A DNA stretch of 12,314 nucleotides, from NCBI GenBank assembly GCA_041725875.1, contig JBGRQB010000134.1, positions 1 to 12,314 of the forward strand, read 5' to 3'. Source of the stretch: JBGRQB01 sp041725875 (GTDB lineage Bacteria; Bacteroidota; Ignavibacteria; Ignavibacteriales; Melioribacteraceae). This document shows, piece by piece, positions 1-5,968 of the stretch. Made by a program: the position numbers and the translations under genes. Under the pieces are notes generated by a model that was given only the letters and a program-made list of their open reading frames with translations, searched no databases and was not told the DNA's origin. Numbering within the stretch: position 1 is the stretch's first letter; the number at the start of each line of letters is the position of its first letter.

Positions 1-188
1 GATGTATGATTAAATCGGCCGAGAGTAAAACCCTTGGCTTTACCGGCGATGCAAATATGAAAGAATGGCCGAATGCTGTTAAAAAAGTCAAAGCAAAATA
101 TGGCTCTGCAAAACTTGTTATTCCGCATCACGGTAACTGGGGTGGTCAGAAATTGATTGACCATACATTAGAGCTTTTCGAAAAATAG
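1..188 (+). CDS. Subclass B1 metallo-beta-lactamase, C-terminal fragment (5' end outside window)
   Basis: Periplasmic zinc hydrolase that opens beta-lactam rings; only the last 62 residues are present and the gene is cut by the left edge. Reading starts in the codon before TGT at 3-5, which encodes the Zn2-binding cysteine (Cys221 in BBL numbering) of the B1 motif G-C-x-x-K; the K of CMIKS matches Lys224, which contacts the substrate carboxylate. TGDAN, EWP and the VIP-x-HG block with the final zinc ligand (His263, codon 129-131) follow in family order, and the end (IDHTLELFEK) is the normal B1 C-terminus. Two positions are odd: Phe lies where Asn233 usually sits (codon 39-41), and His replaces the usual Gly262 next to His263 (codon 126-128). 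The other zinc ligands (HxHxD, His196) lie outside the window, so activity cannot be judged. Confidence 0.88.
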   Translation, partial: CMIKSAESKTLGFTGDANMKEWPNAVKKVKAKYGSAKLVIPHHGNWGGQKLIDHTLELFEK

Positions 189-189
189 A

Positions 190-227
190 CTTGCCGATTA
201 TAAATTCTCCGACAAGATAATATTTTC
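190..227 (+). terminator. Possible weak terminator after the beta-lactamase gene
   Basis: CTTGCCG (190-196) can pair with CGACAAG (210-216) with one C-A mismatch around a 13-base AT-rich loop, followed by the T-rich stretch ATAATATTTTC. The stem is short and AT-loaded, so this is only a tentative terminator. It is placed between the stop codon at 188 and the next promoter. Confidence 0.25.
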
Positions 228-263
228 TTGACGTTAATGTTTATTTAGATTAAGTTTAGATAG
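227..263 (+). promoter_or_regulatory. Promoter with conserved TATTTAnAYTAAGTT box, upstream of the Cys-cluster gene
   Basis: TTGAC at 228-232 is followed, 23 bases from its first T, by TAAGTTTAGAT (251-261). The box TATTTAGATTAAGTTTAGAT spans 242-261. The same arrangement with the same 23-base register occurs at 726-760 and 9071-9107. TTG plus about 20 bases plus TAAGTTT fits the Bacteroidota-type -33/-7 promoter, but conservation reaches into the spacer, suggesting an overlapping operator. In this copy TTTAGAT occurs twice at 11-base spacing (about one helical turn), flanking TAAG. Confidence 0.6.
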
Positions 264-301
264 AAAATAAAAAAGTACTGAAATTCCTTGTTGGAGAATT
301 T

Positions 302-604
302 ATGGATCAAATTAATCCAAGCAACATTTGCAATATTTCCAGATGCGGAAGTTGTGATGGTTTTAACCTTCAATATAGATATGTAAGAATTCATCTGGAT
401 GAAAACAGTTTGCAAGACACTCTCAAAATTGTATACGAATATGATAAACAGGATCTTTTTGCAAAAGCAGAAAGAGCTTTAAGTCTGAAGTACGGTTTTG
501 TTACACTCACCGTTATTGAGGAAGATTTTGAAATTTTCAAAAGAGCAGTAGAAGAAGCTGCTTTAAATTGTATTGATATTTCCGCCATCTCAAGGTTAAA
601 TTAA
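302..604 (+). CDS. Small protein of unknown function with C-x4-C-x2-C cluster
   Basis: I do not recognise this 100-residue protein. It is probably a real gene: GGAG (293-296) sits five bases before the ATG, it has its own promoter (227-263), and a strong hairpin terminator follows 23 bases after the stop. There is no signal peptide or membrane segment, so it is likely cytoplasmic. The N-terminus carries Cys10, Cys15 and Cys18 (C-x4-C-x2-C), and a fourth cysteine is at 90, which would allow a four-thiolate metal or Fe-S site, though nothing proves one. The middle (about residues 35-90) alternates predicted helices and strands, with a charged helix near 47-60 and a repeat-like EEDFEIFKRAVEEAA helix near 73-88. 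Its promoter box matches those of the iron-type operon downstream and of rpsD, so a metal-responsive role is a reasonable guess. Confidence 0.75.
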   Translation: MDQINPSNICNISRCGSCDGFNLQYRYVRIHLDENSLQDTLKIVYEYDKQDLFAKAERALSLKYGFVTLTVIEEDFEIFKRAVEEAALNCIDISAISRLN

Positions 605-627
605 CCGATATAATCAAAGCTGTTGAG

Positions 628-656
628 GCCGGTCTGCCATAGACCGGCTGTTTATT
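628..656 (+). terminator. Rho-independent terminator after the Cys-cluster gene
   Basis: GCCGGTCT (628-635) pairs perfectly with AGACCGGC (641-648) across a five-base loop GCCAT, followed by TGTTTATT. The T tract is imperfect but the eight-pair GC-rich stem is strong. It separates the small gene from the porin operon. Confidence 0.8.
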
Positions 657-663
657 GGGCATA

Positions 664-673
664 ATACTAAGTT
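664..673 (+). repeat. Solitary upstream copy of the ATACTAAGTT box
   Basis: ATACTAAGTT here is identical over ten bases to the box at 9091-9100 in the rpsD promoter. It lacks the TTGAC element at the fixed distance and lies 82 bases upstream of the equivalent core in the operon promoter. It could be a distal operator; a chance match in AT-rich DNA is also possible. Confidence 0.35.
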
Positions 674-700
674 AAAATATTTATAGCAAAATTTTGTAAT

Positions 701-717
701 CCTATCAAAAAAATAGG
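701..717 (+). other. Short inverted repeat upstream of the operon promoter
   Basis: CCTAT (701-705) and ATAGG (713-717) form a five-base inverted repeat around CAAAAAA, ending nine bases before the TTGAC-containing element. It could be a second regulator site or an A-rich upstream element. The arms are short, so this is weak. Confidence 0.25.
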
Positions 718-725
718 AAATTATG

Positions 726-790
726 CTTGACAGCAATATTTATTTAAACTAAGTTCGCATAGGCTTAATATTAGTATTTAAACTAAGTTC
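726..790 (+). promoter_or_regulatory. Operon promoter with tandem identical 16-bp boxes
   Basis: TTGAC at 727-731 is followed 23 bases later by TAAGTT (750-755), matching the promoters at 227-263 and 9071-9107. The 16-base string TATTTAAACTAAGTTC occurs exactly twice, at 741-756 (over the promoter) and at 775-790, with starts 34 bases apart. The second copy lacks TTGAC at the matching distance, so it looks like an extra operator rather than a second promoter. A regulator at the second box would lie just downstream of the likely start site and could block elongation or act cooperatively with the first. The first gene starts at 843. Confidence 0.6.
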
Positions 791-842
791 AAATAAACAA
801 GGTAAAAATAAATCACTTAACAAATAACTATTCGAGGAATTA

Positions 843-2087
843 ATGAAGAAAATTCTGAAATTGATTCTTTTATTCGGGATAATGGGATCTTTTGCTCTCT
901 TTGCCCAAGATAAAAGATTTTCAATTGGAGGTTATGGAGAAATTCTATTCAATCACTACGATTATGGTCCTAACAGACTCGCTTCTCCAAAAGGTTCCCT
1001 TTCTGACAGTCGTCAAACCGTTGATTTACCTCGTTTCATTTTGGAATTCTCCTATAACTTTACAAAAGACATCATGTTCACAACTGAAATAGAGTTTGAA
1101 CATGGCGGAACCGGTTCTGCACTTGAACTGGAGTATGAAGAGTTTGGTGAGTTTGAAATGGAACAGGAAAAAGGTGGCGAAGTTGTTCTTGAACAATTTC
1201 ACATTACCAAATCATTTTCCAAAATGCTTAATTTGCGCGTTGGCCACTTCATTGTAGGGGTGGGACAACTAAACAAAAAGCATTTGCCAATTCAATATTT
1301 TACTTCATCCAGACCCGAAGGGGAACAGGCAGTTATACCTGTTACCTGGCACGAGACAGGTATTGAAATTTTTGGTCATATCAAAGGCTTTGACTACAGA
1401 TTGCAGATGGTTAACGGACTTGATGCAAACGGATTTTCATCTGCCAACTGGATAAAGGGCGGATATCAGAAGAAGTTTGAATTAACTCAGGCTACCAATA
1501 TGGCTTACGTCCTTCGTTTGGAGTATAAAGGATTAAAGGGTCTTAATATTGGTGTTTCAGGTTACTATGGCAACACAACTGAAAATATTCAGAAACCTGA
1601 TATTATGAAAGGAATTGACGGAAACGTTTCAATAGGTTCTTTTCACGGTGAATATAATGCAAACAATCTTATTGTAAGAGGGCATTATCTTTACGGTAAT
1701 TTGCAAAACTCGGCAAAAATTTCATCAATCAACAGAAAACTTTCCAAAAACGCACAATATCCTCAAACTCCGGTTGCAAAAAATGCAAAAAACTATGCAA
1801 TTGAAGCAGGATACAACATTGCGGAAATGGTTGGTTTGAGAAATGAAAAGCTGATGCCTTTTGCAAGATATGAATATTACAATTCAATGGAAGATATGGA
1901 ATCAGGTTCTACACCTGACCAGAGATATAAAAGAAATGTAAAAACATTTGGCGTGAATTATTATCCACTGCCAAACCTTGTAATAAAAGCAGATTATTCA
2001 ATGCGTGAACTTGGTGGCGGAAAGTATAACGATGAAAATACTTTCGGGTTATCAGTAGGTTTTGCCGGACGATTTTTAAGTCTGTAA
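843..2087 (+). CDS. Outer-membrane porin, first gene of the imelysin operon
   Basis: Predicted outer-membrane beta-barrel channel of 414 residues. A signal peptide (MKKILKLILLFGIMGSFALFAQ, cleavage near residues 21-22) is followed by GGYGE and alternating amphipathic strands such as RFILEFSYNF, MFTTEIEFEH, LNLRVGHFIVG and VIKADYSMREL, typical of single-protein porins of Bacteroidota. No plug domain or TonB box is visible, so it is not a TonB-dependent receptor. Residues 95-113 form a very acidic segment with nine Glu in 19 residues, probably an external loop or strand edge that could attract cations. The last residues (AGRFLSL) end in Leu rather than the usual aromatic residue. GAGGA (834-838) precedes the ATG. 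The imelysin gene follows after 33 bases. A role in letting iron or a small chelator cross the outer membrane is inferred from context only. Confidence 0.82.
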   Translation: MKKILKLILLFGIMGSFALFAQDKRFSIGGYGEILFNHYDYGPNRLASPKGSLSDSRQTVDLPRFILEFSYNFTKDIMFTTEIEFEHGGTGSALELEYEEFGEFEMEQEKGGEVVLEQFHITKSFSKMLNLRVGHFIVGVGQLNKKHLPIQYFTSSRPEGEQAVIPVTWHETGIEIFGHIKGFDYRLQMVNGLDANGFSSANWIKGGYQKKFELTQATNMAYVLRLEYKGLKGLNIGVSGYYGNTTENIQKPDIMKGIDGNVSIGSFHGEYNANNLIVRGHYLYGNLQNSAKISSINRKLSKNAQYPQTPVAKNAKNYAIEAGYNIAEMVGLRNEKLMPFARYEYYNSMEDMESGSTPDQRYKRNVKTFGVNYYPLPNLVIKADYSMRELGGGKYNDENTFGLSVGFAGRFLSL

Positions 2088-2120
2088 ATATTTCTTAACA
2101 AAACAAAAAAAGGTATAAAA

Positions 2121-3185
2121 ATGAACAAAAAATTACTATCTACAATTTTGGCAGTATTAATGTTGTTATTTGTTGCCTGTGATTCTAATGACGATGACAA
2201 TAATCCTGTTGGGCCTGACGAATCATACGATTTTACAAGTATTATCAATAGTTATGTAAATAAAACAATTATTCCTACCTATGCTCAGTTCAAAGGTGCT
2301 GCAACTGAAATGGAAGCCAATATTGATAAATTAATTGCCAGCAAAACTCAGGCTAATGTAGATGCAGCTTGTAAATCTTGGAAAGATGCAAGAATCGGCT
2401 GGGAAGCAAGTGAAGCTTTCTTGTTTGGCCCTGCTGCTGATTTTAATATAGATCCTTCTCTTGACAGCTGGCCTTTAGATTTTGGTGAGTTAAATAAAGT
2501 TATTAACAGCAACGAAGAAATTACAAAAGATATGTTGCTGGAAAATAAAGGTCCTGCAATAAGAGGTTTTCATACTGCAGAATATTTATTATTCAGAGAT
2601 GGTGCACCAAGAAAGGTTGCAGATATTACTGAAAGAGAACTTCAGTATCTAAAAGTTACTACGGGAATTATTAAAGATGATGTTGAGTCATTATATAAAT
2701 CCTGGACTACTTCATACAACGTTGAATTTATTAACGCTGGTAAAGCTGGCAGCCGTTTTGCATCTCAGGAAGCAGCAATTGATCAGTTAATTAATGGTGT
2801 TATTACTATAGCTGATGAAGTTGGTACCGGTAAACTTGTTGATCCTTTTGAAGCAAAAAATCCATTGTTGGTTGAATCATGGTACAGCTGGAATTCATTA
2901 ATTGACTTCCAATATAATATCCGTGGTATTGAAAACGCTTATATGGGCGGATTTGATAAAAGCGACAGAGGAACTGGTCTGGATAAATTTATTGAAGCAA
3001 AAAATCCAACTCTAAACGCCAGAGTAAAAGCTGAAATTACAGATGCAATTAACAAAATAGGCGCAATTCCTGCTCCTTTCAGAAGTAATCTTGATAAAGA
3101 CACAGAAATTAATGCAGCAATTAATGCTTGCCTGAAAGTAAGAGATACTTTCCAGAAAGATATTCTACCATTGGTAGTAAAATAG
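2121..3185 (+). CDS. Imelysin-family lipoprotein (iron-regulated protein A / EfeO-like)
   Basis: Periplasmic or surface lipoprotein of the imelysin (M75) family, implicated in iron binding and uptake. The signal peptide ends in a lipobox, LFVAC, with Cys20 as the lipidated residue, followed by an Asp/Asn-rich linker (DSNDDDNNPVGPDE). The mature part is helical and shows family marks in order: RIGWEASEAFLFGP near 91-104, DPSLDSWPLD near 111-120, and the hallmark GFHxxE at 149-154 (G149, H151, E154), whose His and Glu are the proposed metal-binding pair. A second helical bundle fills the C-terminal half (SWNSLIDFQYNIRGIENAY near 256-274). The length of 354 is normal. It is followed by a di-haem oxidoreductase, as in iron-regulated imelysin clusters elsewhere. 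Acidic residues right after the lipid cysteine recall Bacteroidota surface-export signals, so it may face outward (inference). AAAGG with a longish spacer precedes the ATG. Confidence 0.9.
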   Translation: MNKKLLSTILAVLMLLFVACDSNDDDNNPVGPDESYDFTSIINSYVNKTIIPTYAQFKGAATEMEANIDKLIASKTQANVDAACKSWKDARIGWEASEAFLFGPAADFNIDPSLDSWPLDFGELNKVINSNEEITKDMLLENKGPAIRGFHTAEYLLFRDGAPRKVADITERELQYLKVTTGIIKDDVESLYKSWTTSYNVEFINAGKAGSRFASQEAAIDQLINGVITIADEVGTGKLVDPFEAKNPLLVESWYSWNSLIDFQYNIRGIENAYMGGFDKSDRGTGLDKFIEAKNPTLNARVKAEITDAINKIGAIPAPFRSNLDKDTEINAAINACLKVRDTFQKDILPLVVK

Positions 3186-3191
3186 AAAGCA

Positions 3192-3273
3192 ACCCGTTTG
3201 TAAGAAAAAGAAATATAATAATATTGTTGGCGCAATGATAATTACAAATCTTTATCTCTTACATGAAACGGGT
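3192..3273 (+). other. Long inverted repeat between the imelysin and di-haem genes
   Basis: ACCCGTTT plus GTAAGA (3192-3205) pairs with TCTTAC plus AAACGGGT (3257-3273), 14 base pairs interrupted by a three-base bulge (ATG, 3263-3265), around a 51-base AT-rich loop. It has no T tract. It lies six bases after the imelysin stop codon and could protect the porin-imelysin mRNA 3' end or mark a processing site. Confidence 0.5.
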
Positions 3274-3284
3274 CACTTCACAGT

Positions 3285-3322
3285 GGAGAAGGATTAATAC
3301 CGGTTATTCCTTCTCCGCTTTT
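3285..3322 (+). terminator. Hairpin, possible leaky intra-operon terminator
   Basis: GGAGAAGGA (3285-3293) pairs perfectly with TCCTTCTCC (3308-3316) over a 14-base loop, followed by GCTTTTA. The T tract is short, so termination would be partial, which could lower expression of the downstream genes relative to porin and imelysin. It may instead be an mRNA processing or stability element. No clear promoter follows before the ATG at 3357. Confidence 0.4.
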
Positions 3323-3356
3323 ACTTCTGAACAGAAATAAAAGACAGGTTAATATA

Positions 3357-4796
3357 ATGAAGAAACCCGAAATAATAAATGTAAGCAACATAAATAAGTT
3401 TTTGATTTTAGTCAGTGCATTAATGCTTGTACTGATTGTCGCCTGTACCGATATATCAGATCCCGATGTACTGACACCCAGCGGAAGAGTTGCAGATCCA
3501 AGAGCACTTTCCGCAGATGATTTTACAATTTTCACTTCCTCAAGTACAGCTTTTGATACTCCTTCCAACACAGTTATTGGTGAGTTTTTTAACCGTTTTA
3601 TGGAAGGGGACAGACTTTACGAACAGCCAAGAGTTACCAGTCCGGCACCAATTCCCGGAACCGGCGGTCTTGGACCCCTTTATGTTGGATTTTCCTGTAC
3701 CAGTTGTCATAACAATGCAGGCAGATCAAAATCAACTCTTTTTACTCACGGCGGAACAGGAAACGGTTTCTCCTCACAGCTTGTTTTTCTTAAAAGCAGA
3801 AACGGACAATATTTTCCAAGTTACGGACGAGTTCTTCACGATCAGGCAACCGGCGGAGTAAAACCTGAAGGCCGTATAAATGTTACTTATACAGAAGAAC
3901 ATTTTACTTTTCCTGACGGTGAACCTTATAGTCTGATAACTCCGCGTTATTTTATTACCGACTGGTACGCAGAAGAAATTCCGGATGAAGATCTTGTACT
4001 TAGTGTAAGAACACCTCTTCGTCATGTTGGTCTCGGACTTATGATGGCAGTTGATCAGGATGAAATTCTTTCAATTGCAGCAAATCAATATCCTGAGTAT
4101 GGAATTAGCGGTGAAGTTGTATGGTGCTATGAGCGCGGCGAAAGAATGATGGGACTTTCAGGTCATAAAGCCCAGCACGGCGACTTAACCGTTGAACTTG
4201 GTTTCTCTTCTGATATGGGAGTTACCAACGACAGATTTCCGTATGAAGTAGGGAAAAACCAGCCGCAGGATACACACGATTTTGGTATTGAAATTTCAAC
4301 AGAAGATATGGCCGATGTTGAACTCTATCTTCACAGTCTGGGTGTACCGGCCAGAAGAGATATAAACGATCCTGTTGTAAAGCTTGGCGAAGAAAAATTT
4401 AACGAAGCAAAATGTAATTTGTGTCACGTACCAACATTACACACTTCTCCCGAGCCTATAAAGTTAATGGACGGAACACGCCTGCCTTATCTTGCAAACA
4501 AAACAATTCATCCTTATTCCGATTTTCTTGTTCACGATATGGGTCCCGGATTAGCAGATAATTACGATCAATATAATGCTTCCGGAAGTGAATGGAGAAC
4601 AACTCCTTTATGGGGAATTGGTTTGCAGCAGACTGTAAGTGGTCATACACATTTTCTTCACGACGGAAGAGCCAGAAATTTTGTTGAAGCAATAATGTGG
4701 CATAAAGGTGGTGAGGCTGATGTTTCTTACCAGATTTTTAGAAAAATGAAAAAATCGGATCGTGATGCAATTGTCAGGTTCTTAAAATCTTTATAA
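3357..4796 (+). CDS. Di-haem oxidoreductase lipoprotein (DHOR family, COG3488-type)
   Basis: Exported di-haem c-type protein distantly related to MauG and bacterial cytochrome c peroxidases, often annotated as a 'thiol oxidoreductase' next to imelysins; its substrate is not established. The long signal region ends in LVLIVAC with Cys30 as lipid anchor. Two haem-attachment motifs are present: CTSCH at 114-118 and CNLCH at 353-357. Family blocks also seen are GLSGHKAQHGDL near 266-277, SSDMGVTN near 284-291 and the C-terminal FLHDGRARNFVEAIMWHKGGEA near 433-454. The length of 479 is usual. It follows the imelysin after a 171-base gap with two hairpins and has only a weak AGG ribosome site; the next gene starts eight bases after its stop. 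The role inferred from context is redox handling of iron (Fe2+/Fe3+) or of an aromatic carrier for the imelysin. Confidence 0.9.
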   Translation: MKKPEIINVSNINKFLILVSALMLVLIVACTDISDPDVLTPSGRVADPRALSADDFTIFTSSSTAFDTPSNTVIGEFFNRFMEGDRLYEQPRVTSPAPIPGTGGLGPLYVGFSCTSCHNNAGRSKSTLFTHGGTGNGFSSQLVFLKSRNGQYFPSYGRVLHDQATGGVKPEGRINVTYTEEHFTFPDGEPYSLITPRYFITDWYAEEIPDEDLVLSVRTPLRHVGLGLMMAVDQDEILSIAANQYPEYGISGEVVWCYERGERMMGLSGHKAQHGDLTVELGFSSDMGVTNDRFPYEVGKNQPQDTHDFGIEISTEDMADVELYLHSLGVPARRDINDPVVKLGEEKFNEAKCNLCHVPTLHTSPEPIKLMDGTRLPYLANKTIHPYSDFLVHDMGPGLADNYDQYNASGSEWRTTPLWGIGLQQTVSGHTHFLHDGRARNFVEAIMWHKGGEADVSYQIFRKMKKSDRDAIVRFLKSL

Positions 4797-4804
4797 GGAA
4801 GGAA

Positions 4805-5956
4805 ATGAATTATTTAAATATAGATGACGAAAATGTGATAATCCAGACGTCCTGTTTCAAATCAAAAAATGGTACGGATGAATATCATTTGATGATAAAA
4901 CCAAAAAAATCAGGCAGTGTTGAAGAACATCTCAGTCAGGTTTTAGTAGGATATAAAAAATGTCTGGATCAGCTGAAAATTAATATTGATACCGCAATGT
5001 TTCAGAGATATTTTACCAGCGATTTGATTAATCAGGCTGATTATATCAAATCAATAATTGATACAAAAAAATGTGCTGTTTCCATTATAGAACAACCTCC
5101 AATGCCGGATAAAAAGCTTGTATTTTGGGCTTACCATATTGTAGATGAAAATAAGACTTTAAATAAAAGTAACGGCGTTGCAGATCTGGTTCTGGAAAGA
5201 AACGGCTATAAACATTTCTGGAATACAAATATTGAATCGGAAGATTGTGATTCATTTAAGCAGACAGATGATATTTTTGTATCATATAATGATGTTCTCG
5301 AAAATAACCAGCTCAAAATGAAAAATAATGTTATCAGAACCTGGATTTATGTTAGAAATGTTGATAACAATTATAACGGAGTTGTTGTTGCCCGCAGAGA
5401 ATTATTTGAGAAATACGGACTAAATAAAGATTCACATTTTATTGCAAGCACCGGAATTGAAGGCCGCTCAACAAAACCGGAAACTCTTGTTTCTATGGAT
5501 GCTTATGCCATTGAAGGAATTAAGGAAGAGCAGGTTAAATTTTTACAAGCTCTGGATAATCTTAATCCCACTCACGAATATGGCGTTACATTTGAAAGAG
5601 GAACCAGTGTTGAGTATGGCGACAGAAATCACATTTTTATTTCAGGTACCGCCAGTATTGATAATAAAGGTGAAGTAGTTCATCCGGGGGATATACAAAA
5701 CCAGACTATCAGAACAATTGAAAATATTGAAGCATTACTTGAAGATGCAAAAGCAACTCTCGACGATGTTTCAAAATTTATCGTTTACATAAGAGATACA
5801 GCTGATTACAATTTTGTTGAAAATTATATGAATCAGAATTTTAACCAAACCCCTTACGTAATTGTTCTTGCACCTGTTTGCAGACCCGGCTGGCTTATAG
5901 AAATTGAATGTATTGCAGTAACTGAAAATCATAATATCGACTATAATAACTTTTAG
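4805..5956 (+). CDS. Chorismatase-like protein (FkbO/Hyg5/XanB2 family, Rid-like fold)
   Basis: Family members remove pyruvate from chorismate, giving 3- or 4-hydroxybenzoate or dihydroxycyclohexadiene carboxylate; they are often annotated 'pteridine-dependent deoxygenase'. This 383-residue protein has no signal peptide, so it is cytoplasmic. Family marks in order: EQPPMPDKKLVFWAYH (96-111), RTWIYV (178-183) followed by VVVARRELFEKYGL (193-206), ASTGIEG (214-220), ISGTASI (279-285), HPGD (293-296) with a following helix, and CRPGWLIEIE (359-368). Cys359 and Glu366 have the seven-residue spacing I recall for Hyg5 Cys327 and its catalytic Glu334, hinting at the hydroxybenzoate-forming subtype (not certain). 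A double ribosome site AAGGAAGG overlaps the end of the preceding gene; the next gene begins 12 bases later. The DAHP synthase further down the same operon would feed chorismate supply. Alternative: a Rid-superfamily hydrolase with another substrate. Confidence 0.75.
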   Translation: MNYLNIDDENVIIQTSCFKSKNGTDEYHLMIKPKKSGSVEEHLSQVLVGYKKCLDQLKINIDTAMFQRYFTSDLINQADYIKSIIDTKKCAVSIIEQPPMPDKKLVFWAYHIVDENKTLNKSNGVADLVLERNGYKHFWNTNIESEDCDSFKQTDDIFVSYNDVLENNQLKMKNNVIRTWIYVRNVDNNYNGVVVARRELFEKYGLNKDSHFIASTGIEGRSTKPETLVSMDAYAIEGIKEEQVKFLQALDNLNPTHEYGVTFERGTSVEYGDRNHIFISGTASIDNKGEVVHPGDIQNQTIRTIENIEALLEDAKATLDDVSKFIVYIRDTADYNFVENYMNQNFNQTPYVIVLAPVCRPGWLIEIECIAVTENHNIDYNNF

Positions 5957-5968
5957 ACTGAGGAAGAA

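Noticed and set aside
843..2087. TonB-dependent siderophore receptor as an alternative for the first porin
   Set aside because: At 414 residues with no plug domain or TonB box it is too small; the strand pattern fits a simple porin.
1994..2248. 84-codon minus-strand frame spanning the porin-imelysin junction
   Set aside because: Its hydrophobic stretch is the antisense of the imelysin signal peptide; no start signals are seen.
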